Below are positions 8,241 through 17,791 of a DNA stretch of 64,000 nt, piece after piece. Source of the DNA: Actinomadura macrotermitis. Lineage in GTDB: Bacteria; Actinomycetota; Actinomycetes; Streptosporangiales; Streptosporangiaceae. Below the pieces are notes generated by a model. That model was given only the letters and a program-made list of their open reading frames with translations. It did not search any database and was not told the origin of the DNA. Each line of letters starts with the position of its first letter. Positions within the stretch are counted from its first letter, which is position 1. The stretch is from contig NZ_WEGH01000003.1 in NCBI RefSeq assembly GCF_009604375.1, forward strand, positions 310,001 through 374,000, written 5' to 3'. Made by a program: the position numbers and the translations under genes.

Positions 8241-8280
8241 AACGCCGCGCCCATCGCCGCCGTATCGCCTCGCTATCGAC
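8241..8280 (-). promoter_or_regulatory. Candidate SARP boxes for the leftward operon
   Basis: On the minus strand three heptamers, GTCGATA, GGCGATA and GGCGATG, start exactly 11 bp apart (8280, 8269, 8258); a weaker fourth (CGGCGTT) follows in register. SARP activators bind direct heptamers with 11-bp pitch just upstream of the -10 region. A TAGCGT at 8240-8235 is in the right place for that -10. The rest of the 374-bp gap between the divergent genes holds the palindrome at 8116 and a TTGAAAGATC/TTGAAAGGTC direct repeat (8299, 8338). Confidence 0.5.
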
Positions 8281-8459
8281 CCGTGATGGCGGCCGTTATT
8301 GAAAGATCACCCATTTGGTAAGGCCATGAGGCATTCTTTGAAAGGTCTTTAATGTGTATGATCCGAACGGTCCGGCGGGCTCCAGCGCGGCTGCGCCGGC
8401 CGGTCGCCTGCGTTGATCGGCCGGATTGGTGCGGAGCCGGCCCGGCCCTGGGGGATGGC

Positions 8460-10961
8460 GTGCGGTACCGGATCCTCGGCGAGCTGGTGGTGGAGGGCAC
8501 GGCCGGTCCGGTGCGGATCGCCTCCGCGCGGCAGCGGATCGTGCTGTCGGTGCTCCTGCTGGAGGCCGGCCGGGTGGTCCCGGTGGAGCGCCTCGCCGCG
8601 GCGGTGTGGGACGACGACCCGCCGCCGAGCGCCCGCAGCCAGATCCAGATCTGCATCTCCGCCCTGCGCCGCACGCTGGCCGGCGCCGGCATCGGCGACG
8701 CCATCCGCACCCGCCCGCCCGGCTACCTGATCGAGGTCCCGGGCGAGGAGCTGGACCTGCGCGTCTTCGACCGGCTCGCGGCGGAGGGCCGGGGCGCCGA
8801 GGCCGAGGGCCGGGTGGCCGACGCCGCGGACTGCTACCGGCGGGCCCTGGAGCTGTGGCGCGGCGAGCCGTTCGGCGGCCTGGACCGTGCCGCCCTGAAC
8901 AACGCCGCGGTCGCGCTCACCGAGCGCCGGCTCGGGCTGGTCGAGCAGAGCATGGACGTGCGGCTGCGGCTCGGCGAGCACCACGAGCTCATCGGCGAGC
9001 TGACCGCGCTGGCCGCCGCGCACCCGCTGCGCGAGCGGCTGCGCGCCCAGCTGATGACCGCGCTCAGCCGCGACGGCCGGTCCGCCGAGGCCCTGGCGGT
9101 GTACCGGGAGGGCCGCGAGCAGCTGGTGGAGGAGCTCGGGCTGGAGCCCGCCCCGGCGCTGCGCCGGCTGGAGCAGTCCATCCTCTCCGGCGACCCCGGC
9201 TTCCAGCCGGCCGAGCTGGTCCCCGCCGACATCACCGCCGACGTCAGCACCGACATCAGCACCGGCGTCACCGCCGACCGCACCGGCGAGGCGGGCGCGC
9301 CCGGGGAGATCTCGCCCGCCGCGGCGCCGCCGCCCGGCGACGCCGGCGACGCCCTGCCCGAGGCGGTGCTCCCAGTCCCGCGCCCGGCGGCCGAGGTGGC
9401 GGCGCCGTTCGTGGTGCCCCGGCCGGTCGTGCCCGCCGTGCCGCGCTTCCTGCCCGCCGACATCGCCGACTTCACCGGCCGCGAGGAGCTGGCCGCCGAG
9501 CTCGGCCGCCGGCTGGAGCCCGACCCGGCCGCGCCGGTCCCGGTGGTCGCGATCAGCGGGCAGGGCGGCGTCGGGAAGACGACCCTCGCCGTCCACGTGG
9601 CGCACCAGGTCGCCGCCCGGTTCCCCGGCGGGCAGCTCTACACCACGCTGAGCGGCGCGTCCCAGCGGCCGCTCGCGCCGGTGGCCGCGCTGGAGCGCCT
9701 GCTGCGCGCCCTCGGCGTGACCGACCCCGAGATCCCGCCCACCCTGGAGGAGCGGGCCGAGCTGTACCGGGCGCGGCTCGCCGGGCGGCGGGTGCTGGTG
9801 GTGCTCGACGACGCCGCCGACGAGGAGCAGATCCTGCCGCTGCTGCCCGGCTCCGGCGGCAGCGCGCTGCTGGTGACGGCGCGGCGGCGGCTGACGTCCC
9901 TGCCCGGCGCGTACCGGGTCGACCTCGGCGTCTTCGACGTGGCCTCCGGGCTGGCGCTGGTGCGCGGGATCATCGGCGCGGCCCGGGCCGACGCCGAGCC
10001 CGACGCCGCCCGCGCCCTGGTCCGGCACTGCGGCGGGCTGCCGCTCGCGCTGCGGATCGCGGCGGCGCGCGCCGCCGCCAAACCGCACTGGCCGCTGTCG
10101 CGCCTGGTGTCGCGGCTCGCCGACGGGGAGCGCCGCCGCCTGGACGAGCTCGCCCACGGCGGCCTCGGCATCCGCTCCAACATCGAGGTGACCTACGCCG
10201 GGCTCGGCCCGGGCGCCCGGCGGCTGTTCCGCCGGCTGGCGCTGGTGCCGGGCGGCGACTTCGACGCCTGGGTCGGCGAGCCGCTGCTGGAGCACGGCGC
10301 GGTCCGCGCCGAGGACGTGCTGGAGGAGCTGGTCGACGTCCGGCTGGTGGAGGTGGCCCGCGGCGCCGTCGGCGTGCCGCGCTACCGGCTGCACGAGCTC
10401 GTCCGCGCCTACGCCGCGGAGCGGCTGGCCGAGGAGGAGCCCGAGCCGGACCGCGCCGCCGCCCGGCGCCGGCTGCTCGGCGCCCTGCTGCACCTGGCCG
10501 AGGAGGCCCGCCGCCGCGGCCCCGGCGGCCTGGTCCCGCTGGCGGGGCCGTCGCCGCGGCACCCGCTGCCCGCGCCGCTGGTGGACGCCCTGCTCGCCGA
10601 CCCGCTCGCCTGGTACGAGCGGGAACGGCCCACGCTGATCGAGGCCGTCGCCCTGGCGGCCCGCGCGGAACCGGACGGCCTGGGCTGGGAGCTGGCGACC
10701 GGCCTGGCCGCCCTGTTCGAGGTGGGCAAGCACCACGCGGACTGGCACGCCACGCACGAGGGCGCCCTCGCGGCCGTCCGCGCGGCGGGCGAGCGGCGCG
10801 GCGAGGCCGCGCTGCTGCACTCGCTCGGCGCGCTCGCCCTGCTGGAGGGCCGCGGCGCGGACGCGGCGGCGCGGTGGGAGCGGGCGGCCGAGATCCTGGC
10901 CGATCTCGGCGACGCCCCTGGCCACGCCCTGCTCCGCACCCTCCTGAAGGACCTTCCCTGA
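8460..10961 (+). CDS. SARP-family pathway regulator with NB-ARC domain (AfsR-like)
   Basis: 833 residues from a GTG preceded by GGGGGA, giving the usual SARP start MRYRILGEL. Order: OmpR-like winged helix (1-90), bacterial transcriptional activator domain (to about 245), an Ala/Pro/Gly-rich linker (about 250-325), then an NB-ARC ATPase with P-loop GQGGVGKT (367-374), and a C-terminal helical part. It lacks the long TPR tail of full AfsR-type proteins. Cluster-situated SARPs activate biosynthetic operons by binding direct heptamers, and such repeats lie on both flanks of this gene. A very long reading frame on the opposite strand is a high-G+C shadow. Confidence 0.9.
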   Translation: MRYRILGELVVEGTAGPVRIASARQRIVLSVLLLEAGRVVPVERLAAAVWDDDPPPSARSQIQICISALRRTLAGAGIGDAIRTRPPGYLIEVPGEELDLRVFDRLAAEGRGAEAEGRVADAADCYRRALELWRGEPFGGLDRAALNNAAVALTERRLGLVEQSMDVRLRLGEHHELIGELTALAAAHPLRERLRAQLMTALSRDGRSAEALAVYREGREQLVEELGLEPAPALRRLEQSILSGDPGFQPAELVPADITADVSTDISTGVTADRTGEAGAPGEISPAAAPPPGDAGDALPEAVLPVPRPAAEVAAPFVVPRPVVPAVPRFLPADIADFTGREELAAELGRRLEPDPAAPVPVVAISGQGGVGKTTLAVHVAHQVAARFPGGQLYTTLSGASQRPLAPVAALERLLRALGVTDPEIPPTLEERAELYRARLAGRRVLVVLDDAADEEQILPLLPGSGGSALLVTARRRLTSLPGAYRVDLGVFDVASGLALVRGIIGAARADAEPDAARALVRHCGGLPLALRIAAARAAAKPHWPLSRLVSRLADGERRRLDELAHGGLGIRSNIEVTYAGLGPGARRLFRRLALVPGGDFDAWVGEPLLEHGAVRAEDVLEELVDVRLVEVARGAVGVPRYRLHELVRAYAAERLAEEEPEPDRAAARRRLLGALLHLAEEARRRGPGGLVPLAGPSPRHPLPAPLVDALLADPLAWYERERPTLIEAVALAARAEPDGLGWELATGLAALFEVGKHHADWHATHEGALAAVRAAGERRGEAALLHSLGALALLEGRGADAAARWERAAEILADLGDAPGHALLRTLLKDLP

Positions 10962-10987
10962 CCTGACGGTCCCCCTCCCTCCCCGCC

Positions 10988-11039
10988 GCCGATAGCCGGC
11001 GGGCAGGGCGGTCGATGGCGCGCGCTAACCGGCCCGATA
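10988..11039 (+). promoter_or_regulatory. Candidate SARP boxes for the rightward operon
   Basis: GTCGATG (11011), a degenerate copy at 11022 and CCCGATA (11033) lie in 11-bp register; GCCGATA at 10988 is one base out of register. They share the core CGATR with the boxes in front of the leftward operon. They end about 68 bp before the first gene of the phenazine operon. A clear -10 hexamer is not visible. Confidence 0.4.
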
Positions 11040-11106
11040 GCGGCCGGGGCGAGCATGGTCACCGAACCGCCCCGAGAGCGCCGAGACGTGAGCGAGGGAT
11101 ACCGCG

Positions 11107-12318
11107 ATGACACAGACCATGGAGCGCCCCGGGGGCCGCGACGAGGCTCCCGGACACGACGACCTGGTGGCCCGCGCCGCCGCGCTGCGCGAGCGGCTCT
11201 GGCAGGACGCCCCCGAGTGCGACCGCCGCCGCCGGCTCACCGACGGCGACCTGGACGCGCTCACCGCGGCGGGCCTGTTCCGCCTGATGACCCCGCGCCG
11301 CTACGGCGGGCACGCGGCCGACATGCGCACGCTGCTGGACACCGCCGTCGAGGTCGGCCGGGGCTGCTGCTCGGCCTCCTGGGTGCTCGGCGTCTGCAAC
11401 GCCGGCAACTTCGTGGTCTCGCTGTTCCCCCGCGCCGCGCAGGACGAGGTCTGGGCCGCCGGCCCCGACAACCGCACCGCGCTGGTGCTCGGCCGCCCCG
11501 CGCCGCCGGCCGAACCCGCCGGCGAGGAGTTCCTCGTCAGCGGCGAATGGCCCTACGCCTCGGGCTCGCTGCACGCCGGCTGGGTCTGCGTGCTCGTCCT
11601 CGCCGACACCGGCACCGGCATGGCGCCGCACTTCGCGCTCATGCCCGCCGGCCAGGTCGAGATCAAGGACACCTGGCACTTCACCGGCATGCGCGGCACC
11701 GGCAGCAACACCATCACCGCCGAGCGCGTCGCGGTGCCCCGGCACCGCCTGATGCCCTACCAGCCGCTGCTGTACGGCGAGACCGACGGCCTGGTCGACC
11801 CCGCGCACCCCTACCGCAACAGCCTCACCGGCCTGTTCATGATCGGCCTGATCGGGTCGGTCGTCGGGGGCACGCAGGCGGCGCTGGAGTTCGTCCGCGA
11901 GCAGGCCGCGCGGCGGCCGGTGGCCGGTTCGAAGTTCGCCAGCCAGGCCGAGTCGCCGATGTTCCGGATCGACCTGGCCGAGGCCGCCACCGCCCTGGAA
12001 GCGGCGCGGGCCGAGGCGCACCGCCTCGCCGCGACCGTCGACGAGCTGGCCGGCACCGGTGCCAACGCCGGCTGGGAGACCCGAGCCCGCGGCCGGATGG
12101 GCTCGACCTGGGTCACCCGGCAGTGCCGCGACGCCGTCGAGGCGCTGGTGACCGCGCACGGCACGAGCTCGTTCAGCGAGGCCAACCCGCTGCAGCGCAT
12201 CTGGCGCGACGTCCACGTGGCGAGCCGGCACGCCGGCTTCGGCATGGGCGTCCCCGAACTGGTCTACGGCCACGCCCTGGTCGGCGGCGACCCCCGCGAG
12301 ATCAGCCCCCTGGTGTGA
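11107..12318 (+). CDS. Flavin-dependent hydroxylase, acyl-CoA-dehydrogenase fold
   Basis: 403 residues of the group D two-component monooxygenase type (HsaA/HpaB-like oxygenase component). The motif HFTGMRGTGSNTI (residues about 194-206) is typical, and the catalytic Glu of acyl-CoA dehydrogenases is not evident. First gene of the phenazine operon; GAGGGA lies upstream of the ATG. Expected to hydroxylate an aromatic (phenazine or aminobenzoate) with reduced flavin. No partner flavin reductase is encoded nearby, so one must come from elsewhere in the genome. Confidence 0.75.
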   Translation: MTQTMERPGGRDEAPGHDDLVARAAALRERLWQDAPECDRRRRLTDGDLDALTAAGLFRLMTPRRYGGHAADMRTLLDTAVEVGRGCCSASWVLGVCNAGNFVVSLFPRAAQDEVWAAGPDNRTALVLGRPAPPAEPAGEEFLVSGEWPYASGSLHAGWVCVLVLADTGTGMAPHFALMPAGQVEIKDTWHFTGMRGTGSNTITAERVAVPRHRLMPYQPLLYGETDGLVDPAHPYRNSLTGLFMIGLIGSVVGGTQAALEFVREQAARRPVAGSKFASQAESPMFRIDLAEAATALEAARAEAHRLAATVDELAGTGANAGWETRARGRMGSTWVTRQCRDAVEALVTAHGTSSFSEANPLQRIWRDVHVASRHAGFGMGVPELVYGHALVGGDPREISPLV

Positions 12319-12347
12319 GCCCTTTCAGCGACGACAGGAGAACCGTC

Positions 12348-12827
12348 ATGACCATCACCCAACAGCAGTACGACACCGACGAGGTCCGCGCCCGCAACCG
12401 CGAGATCGTCCGCCAGTACATGGAGTGCCGCGGCGAGGACCGGCTCCGCCGCCACCTGCTGTTCACCGAGGACGGCGAGGGCGGCCTGTGGACCACCGAG
12501 ACCGGCGAGCCCATCGTCATCCGGGGCCGCGACCGGCTCGGCGAGCACGCCGTCTGGTCGCTGAAGTGCTTCCCCGACTGGGTGTGGACCGACATTCAGA
12601 TCTTCGACACGCAGGACCCCGACCGGTTCTGGGTCGAATGCGACGGCGTGGGGCAGATCCGGTTCCCCGGCTACCCCGACGGCCTGTACCGCAACCACTT
12701 CCTGCACGCGTTCGAGTTCGAGGGCGGAAAGATCAAGCGGCAGCGCGAGTTCATGAACCCCTGCCGCCAGTTCCAGGCCCTGGACATCCCGGTCCCGCGC
12801 ATCGAGCGGGCCGGCATCCCCACCTGA
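12348..12827 (+). CDS. phzB: Phenazine core condensation protein PhzB
   Basis: 159 residues, SnoaL-like fold, very close to pseudomonad PhzA/PhzB along its whole length (for example HAVWSLKCFPDW and an FPGYP...NHFLH region). His67 and Glu134 correspond to the catalytic His73/Glu140 of PhzA. It catalyses the condensation of two aminocyclohexenone units (from PhzF) into the tricyclic precursor. Only one copy is present, as usual outside Pseudomonas. AGGAG 7 bases before the ATG. Confidence 0.95.
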   Translation: MTITQQQYDTDEVRARNREIVRQYMECRGEDRLRRHLLFTEDGEGGLWTTETGEPIVIRGRDRLGEHAVWSLKCFPDWVWTDIQIFDTQDPDRFWVECDGVGQIRFPGYPDGLYRNHFLHAFEFEGGKIKRQREFMNPCRQFQALDIPVPRIERAGIPT

Positions 12828-12847
12828 GCGAACGAGGCGACCACACG

Positions 12848-14059
12848 ATGGGAACGAGGATCATGACCGACCCGATCGTCGGGCACCGACCCGCCCGTCA
12901 GCAGCCGCACTGGCCCGACCCCGAGCAGCTGCGGCGCGTCCAGGACATCCTGGCCGCACGGCCGCCCCTGGTGCGCGCGGAGGACGTGCTCGTGCTGCGC
13001 GACTCCCTGGCCCGTGTCGCCGCGGGCGAGGCGCTGGTCATGCAGGCCGGCGACTGCGCCGAGGACCCCGCCGAGTGCACCGCCGAGCACGTGCACCGCA
13101 AGGCCGGCCTGCTGAACCTGCTGTCGGCCGCGCTGGAGATGGCCGGCGAAGGGCCGGTGCTGAAGGTCGGCCGGATCGCCGGCCAGTTCGCCAAGCCCCG
13201 CTCCAAGCCGACCGACAACGTGGGCGGCCGGGAGCTGCCCGCCTACCGCGGCCACATGGTCAACGACCCCGAGCCGGACCCGCGGGCCCGCGAGGCCGAC
13301 CCGCTGCGGCTGCTCACCGGGTTCATGGCGGCCACCGACGTGATGGAGAGCCTCGGCTGGCGCGGGCCGGCCGGGCCGCGCCCGCTGCCGCCCGGCCCCG
13401 GCGCCCCGGTGGTGTGGACCAGCCACGAGGCGCTGCTGCTCGACTACGAGCGGCCCCTGGTGCGCTGCGACGAGACCGGGCGGCGCTGGCTCGGCAGCAC
13501 GCACTGGCCGTGGATCGGCGACCGCACCCGCCAGCCCGACGGCGCGCACGTGGACCTGCTGGCCAAGGTGGCCAACCCGGTCGCCTGCAAGTTCGGCCCG
13601 GACGCCGGGCCCGACGACGTGTACGCGCTCGCCGAGCGGCTCGACCCCGACCGCGAGCCCGGCCGGCTCACCTTCATCTCCCGGATGGGCGCCGACCAGG
13701 TGGCCGAGCGCCTGCCCCTGCTGGTGGAGGCCGCCCGGTCCGCCGGGCACCCGGTGATCTGGATCTGCGACCCGATGCACGGCAACACCGTCACCGCGGC
13801 GGGCGGCCGCAAGACCCGCTACCTCGACGCGATCGTCACCGAGGCGCGGCGGTTCCGCGAGGTGGTGGAGGAGTCCGGCGGGGTGGTCGGCGGCCTGCAC
13901 CTGGAGGCCACGCCCGAGGACGTGACCGAGTGCGTGATCGACGAAACCGACCTGGCGGCCGGCGACCGCCCGTACACGACGTTCTGCGACCCGCGGCTCA
14001 ACGCGGCCCAGGCGCTCGACGTCGTGTCGGCGTGGGCCCGGCAGCCGGAGAGAGAGTGA
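12848..14059 (+). CDS. phzC: Type II DAHP synthase PhzC
   Basis: 403 residues. Type II (plant-like) DAHP synthase motifs: metal-binding Cys in QAGDCAED, CDPMHGNT, the Glu in GLHLEATPEDVTEC, and TFCDPRLN near the end. It is shorter at the N-terminus than housekeeping type II enzymes, as cluster copies are, suggesting escape from aromatic amino acid feedback. It feeds erythrose-4-phosphate and PEP into the shikimate pathway to supply chorismate. An alternative start ATG lies 15 bases downstream. Confidence 0.93.
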   Translation: MGTRIMTDPIVGHRPARQQPHWPDPEQLRRVQDILAARPPLVRAEDVLVLRDSLARVAAGEALVMQAGDCAEDPAECTAEHVHRKAGLLNLLSAALEMAGEGPVLKVGRIAGQFAKPRSKPTDNVGGRELPAYRGHMVNDPEPDPRAREADPLRLLTGFMAATDVMESLGWRGPAGPRPLPPGPGAPVVWTSHEALLLDYERPLVRCDETGRRWLGSTHWPWIGDRTRQPDGAHVDLLAKVANPVACKFGPDAGPDDVYALAERLDPDREPGRLTFISRMGADQVAERLPLLVEAARSAGHPVIWICDPMHGNTVTAAGGRKTRYLDAIVTEARRFREVVEESGGVVGGLHLEATPEDVTECVIDETDLAAGDRPYTTFCDPRLNAAQALDVVSAWARQPERE

Positions 14060-14070
14060 GGTGAACGGCC

Positions 14071-14694
14071 GTGCCAGGCATCCCTGTCATCGAGCCCTAC
14101 CCGTTGCCGACCGCGGCCGACCTGCCCGCCGGCGGCGTGGACTGGACCCCCGACCCCGGGCGCGCCGTCCTGCTCGTCCATGACATGCAGCGGTACTTCC
14201 TGCGGGCGCTGCCCGAGCCGCTGCGCGCCGAACTGGTGGCCAACGTCGCCGCGCTGCGCCGCCGCTGCGCCGGCCTCGGCGTCCCGGTCGCCTACACCGC
14301 GCAGCCGGGCCGGATGACCGACCGGCAGCGCGGCCTGCTGAAGGACTTCTGGGGACCGGGCATGCGCACCGACCCCGCCGACCGCGAGGTCGTCGAGGAG
14401 CTCGCGCCCGCGCCCGGCGACTGGACGCTCACCAAGTGGCGCTACAGCGCGTTCGCCCGCACCCCGCTGCTGGAGAAGCTGCGCGACGCCGGCCGCGACC
14501 AGCTGCTGCTCTGCGGCGTGTACGCGCACGTCGGCGTGCTCGCCTCGGCCATCGACGCCTTCAGCAACGACGTGCAGCCGTTCCTGGTCGCCGACGGGAT
14601 CGCCGACTTCTCCGCCGGCGACCACCGCATGACGGTCGAGTACGCGGCGCGGCGCTGCGCCGCGGTCGTCACCGCCGCGGAGGTGTTCGCATGA
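14071..14694 (+). CDS. phzD: Isochorismatase PhzD
   Basis: 207 residues. Asp38 (VHDMQRYFL) and Lys122 (TKWRYSAF) fall at exactly the numbers of the catalytic residues in pseudomonad PhzD. The cysteine nucleophile of related hydrolases is absent (CGVYAHVG), as in true PhzD. It hydrolyses 2-amino-2-desoxyisochorismate to trans-2,3-dihydro-3-hydroxyanthranilate and pyruvate. GTG start; the stop overlaps the phzE ATG (ATGA). Confidence 0.96.
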   Translation: MPGIPVIEPYPLPTAADLPAGGVDWTPDPGRAVLLVHDMQRYFLRALPEPLRAELVANVAALRRRCAGLGVPVAYTAQPGRMTDRQRGLLKDFWGPGMRTDPADREVVEELAPAPGDWTLTKWRYSAFARTPLLEKLRDAGRDQLLLCGVYAHVGVLASAIDAFSNDVQPFLVADGIADFSAGDHRMTVEYAARRCAAVVTAAEVFA

Positions 14695-16622
14695 GCACCG
14701 CCCGCGCGGGCGACCGGGCCGCCGCCGCCCGGCTGCTGGAGCGCATCACCGGGCCGTGCCCGCCGCCGTTCGCGGTGCTGCACCGCCCCGAGCGCACCGG
14801 CCCCGGCACCGTCGAGGTGCTGGTCGGGACCGTCGGCCGCCCGGAGACGCTGGCCGAGGTGCCGGTCCCCGAGGCCGGCGGGCGCGTCCTGGTGGCGCTG
14901 CCCTACCGGCAGCTCACCGAGGGCGGCCTGGCCTGCGTCGACGACGGCGCGCCGCTGATCGCGATGACCGTGGCCGAGCACGCCGAGCTGCCCGCCGCCG
15001 AGCTGGCGGCGTGGATCGGCGAGCGGCCGGCCGAGCTGGCCGGCGCCGGCTTCGACGTCGGCGACGCCGAGTACGGCCGCCGCGTCCAGGAGGTCGTCGA
15101 CGAGGCCATCGGCCGCGGCGAGGGCGCCAACTTCGTGATGATGCGCTCCTTCCACGCCACCGTGCGGGACTTCACCCCCGCCTGGGCGCTCGGGGTGTTC
15201 CGCCGGCTGCTGGAGCGCGAGACCGGCGCGTACTGGACGTTCGCGGTGCACACCGGCGACCGCACCTTCGTCGGCGCGAGCCCCGAGCGGCACGTCACCG
15301 TCGACGACGGCCTCGCGGTGATGAACCCGATCAGCGGCACCTACCGCTACCCGGACGACGGCGTCCGGCTGGGCGGCCTGCTGGACTTCCTCGCCGACCG
15401 CAAGGAGACCGACGAGCTCTACATGGTCGTCGACGAGGAGCTGAAGATGATGGCCCGCATCTGCCACGACGGGCTGCGGGTCCGCGGCCCGTACCTGAAG
15501 GAGATGGCGCGGCTCGCCCACACCGAGTACTTCATCGAGGGGCGCACCCGGCTCGACGTCCGCGACGTCCTGCGCGAGACGATGTTCGCGCCGACCGTCA
15601 CCGGCAGCCCGCTGGAGAGCGCCTGCCGGGTGATCCGCCGCTACGAGGACACCGGCCGCGGCTACTACAGCGGCGCGCTCGCCCTGATCGGCCGCGACCC
15701 CGGCGGCGGCGTCACGCTCGACTCGGCCATCCTCATCCGCACCGCCGAGATCGACCCCGGCGGGCACATGCGGATCGGTGTCGGCGCGACGCTGGTGCGC
15801 CACTCCGACCCCGCCGCCGAGGTCGCCGAGACCCACGCCAAGGCGGCCGGGCTGCTGGCCGCGATGGACGCGCCGGGCGGCCGGTTCCGGCACCACCCCG
15901 ACGTGCGCGCCCGGCTCGCCGCGCGCAACACCCCCCTCGCCGGCTTCTGGCTCGGGCAGGACGCCTGCGACGGCGCGCGCGGCCTGGCCGGCCGCAAGGT
16001 CCTGGTGGTCGACGCCGAGGACACCTTCACCGCGATGATGCGCCACCAGCTGTGCGCCCTCGGCCTCACCGTGACCGTGCGCCGCTTCGACGAGCCCTAC
16101 GACCCCGCGGGCCACGACCTGGTGATCCTCGGCCCCGGCCCGGGCGACCCGGCCGGCGACGACGACCCCAGGATCGCCCGGCTGCGCGGCACCGTGCGCG
16201 GGCTGCTGGCCGGGCGGCGCCCGTTCCTGGCGGTCTGCCTGAGCCACCAGGTGCTCGGCCGCGAGCTCGGCCTGCCGATCGCCCGCCGCGCGGCGCCCAA
16301 CCAGGGCGCCCAGCGCACCGTCGACCTGTTCGGCGAACCCGAGCTGGTCGGCTTCTACAACAGCTTCGCGCTGCGCGCGGACGACGACAGGCTCGACGTG
16401 CCCGGCGTGGGCACGGTCGAGGTCGCCCGTGCCCCGGAGAGCGGCGAGGTCGACGCCCTGCGCGGCCCCGGCTTCTTCTCCGTGCAGTTCCATCCCGAAT
16501 CGATCCTGACCAAGCGCGGCCCGCAGATCATCTGCCGCGCCCTGCAGGAGGTGCTGGACCAATGCGACTCGACCTCGCCTGGTGGGACCTCGCCGGAACC
16601 GGCCGTGTCCCGGGCGACCTGA
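14691..16622 (+). CDS. phzE: 2-amino-2-desoxyisochorismate synthase PhzE
   Basis: 643 residues, fused chorismate-binding and glutamine amidotransferase domains. The MST-domain motif reads PISGT (213-217), distinct from PIAGT of anthranilate synthase and PIKGT of aminodeoxychorismate synthase. The amidotransferase triad is Cys516 (VCLSHQ, with the PhzE-type Ser instead of Gly), His601 and Glu603 (FHPES). It aminates chorismate at C2 to ADIC without pyruvate loss. Coupled to phzD by ATGA. The frame continues about 20 low-complexity residues past the usual end and overlaps the next small gene by 61 bp. Confidence 0.95.
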   Translation: MSTARAGDRAAAARLLERITGPCPPPFAVLHRPERTGPGTVEVLVGTVGRPETLAEVPVPEAGGRVLVALPYRQLTEGGLACVDDGAPLIAMTVAEHAELPAAELAAWIGERPAELAGAGFDVGDAEYGRRVQEVVDEAIGRGEGANFVMMRSFHATVRDFTPAWALGVFRRLLERETGAYWTFAVHTGDRTFVGASPERHVTVDDGLAVMNPISGTYRYPDDGVRLGGLLDFLADRKETDELYMVVDEELKMMARICHDGLRVRGPYLKEMARLAHTEYFIEGRTRLDVRDVLRETMFAPTVTGSPLESACRVIRRYEDTGRGYYSGALALIGRDPGGGVTLDSAILIRTAEIDPGGHMRIGVGATLVRHSDPAAEVAETHAKAAGLLAAMDAPGGRFRHHPDVRARLAARNTPLAGFWLGQDACDGARGLAGRKVLVVDAEDTFTAMMRHQLCALGLTVTVRRFDEPYDPAGHDLVILGPGPGDPAGDDDPRIARLRGTVRGLLAGRRPFLAVCLSHQVLGRELGLPIARRAAPNQGAQRTVDLFGEPELVGFYNSFALRADDDRLDVPGVGTVEVARAPESGEVDALRGPGFFSVQFHPESILTKRGPQIICRALQEVLDQCDSTSPGGTSPEPAVSRAT

Positions 16623-16882
16623 CCGCCGGGCTGCGCCCCGAAGAGGTGGCGGCGTGGGCGGACGTCCCGGGCCTGGCGCTGAAGGCGTGGATCGCCGACC
16701 CGGTGCGCGAGCGCTGGGGCGCGGTGATGCTCTGGGACCCCGACCGCCCGGCCGGCCGGCTGCTGCCGCCGAACCGCGGCGCGGAGCTGGCCGGCGGCCC
16801 GCCCGACGAACGCTGCGGCTGGCGCGTCGTCGCCGCCGTCCCCGGACCGGCCGGGCCGCCGTTGCTCGGCCCCGGCAGCTGA
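16562..16882 (+). CDS. Small conserved-looking protein overlapping phzE
   Basis: 106 residues beginning [10 protein letters not shown], in a frame different from phzE, with GGAGGTG 10 bases before its ATG. Tryptophan-rich segments (WADVPGLALKAWIAD, ERWGAVMLW) suggest a compact ferredoxin-like or antibiotic-biosynthesis-monooxygenase fold, but I do not recognise the family with certainty. It occupies the gap between phzE and phzF that would otherwise be unexplained. It may be a chaperone, cyclase-like or monooxygenase-like partner in phenazine maturation. Confidence 0.65.
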   Translation: MRLDLAWWDLAGTGRVPGDLTAGLRPEEVAAWADVPGLALKAWIADPVRERWGAVMLWDPDRPAGRLLPPNRGAELAGGPPDERCGWRVVAAVPGPAGPPLLGPGS

Positions 16883-16911
16883 CCCGACACCCCGAGAAGG
16901 AGGTCTGCCAG

Positions 16912-17772
16912 ATGCGCCCGTACCAGGTGGTCGACGCGTTCGCCGACACCCCGCTGCGGGGCAACCCGGTCGCGGTGTTCTTCGACGCCGGGAACCTGCC
17001 CGCCGAGACGATGCAGCGGATCGCGCAGGAGATGAACCTGTCGGAGGTCACCTTCGTGCTGCCCCCCGAGACCGGCGGGGACGCCCGGATCCGCATCTTC
17101 ACGCCGGTCAACGAGCTGCCGTTCGCCGGGCACCCGCTGCTCGGCACCGCGGTCGCGCTCGGCGCGGCCTGGGGCCGCGACCGGCTGCGGCTGGAGACCG
17201 CGCGGGCGACCGTCCCGGTCCGCCTGACGGACCTGGACCCGGCCGCGGCGCGGGCCGGCGCGCCGGTCACGGCCTGGATGGACCAGCCGCTGCCGACGTG
17301 GCGCGCGTGCGGGTTCGCCGCCGAGCTGTGCGACGCGCTCGGGCTCGGCGACAAGCCCGTCGACCTGCCCGTCGAGCTGTACGACAACGGGCCCCGGCAC
17401 GTGCTGGTGCACTGCCGCGACCTCGCCACGCTGTCGGCGCTGCGGCCGGACCTGCGCGCACTGGCGGAACTGCCGGAGATGGCGGCCAACTGCTTCGCCG
17501 CCGACGGGCCCCGCTGGCGGATGCGGATGTTCTCGCCCGCCTACGGCGTCGCCGAGGACGCCGCGACCGGCTCGGCCGCGGGCCCGCTGGCGGTGCACCT
17601 GGCCCGGTACGGCCTGGCCGACTACGGCGAGCGCGTCGAGATCGCGCAGGGCGTCGAGATGGGGCGCCACGCCCGGATGCTGGCGGTCGCGCACGGCTGC
17701 GACGAGCGGCTGGACCGCGTCGAGGTGGGCGGGCCCGGCGTGGTCGTCGCCCACGGCACCTTCCACGTCTGA
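16912..17772 (+). CDS. phzF: trans-2,3-dihydro-3-hydroxyanthranilate isomerase PhzF
   Basis: 286 residues, DapF-like double domain. Glu45 (NLSEVTF) and His74 (PFAGHP) match the catalytic numbering of PhzF, and the second-half Asp is at 216 (EDAATGSAAG). It isomerises DHHA to the reactive aminoketone that PhzB condenses. GAGAAGGAGG ribosome-binding site. Confidence 0.96.
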   Translation: MRPYQVVDAFADTPLRGNPVAVFFDAGNLPAETMQRIAQEMNLSEVTFVLPPETGGDARIRIFTPVNELPFAGHPLLGTAVALGAAWGRDRLRLETARATVPVRLTDLDPAAARAGAPVTAWMDQPLPTWRACGFAAELCDALGLGDKPVDLPVELYDNGPRHVLVHCRDLATLSALRPDLRALAELPEMAANCFAADGPRWRMRMFSPAYGVAEDAATGSAAGPLAVHLARYGLADYGERVEIAQGVEMGRHARMLAVAHGCDERLDRVEVGGPGVVVAHGTFHV

Positions 17773-17791
17773 GACCAAGGAGAGACACGAC

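Noticed and set aside
8349-10925. 858-codon open frame antisense to the SARP gene
   Set aside because: No domains, low-complexity shadow composition; the plus-strand SARP has all expected motifs.
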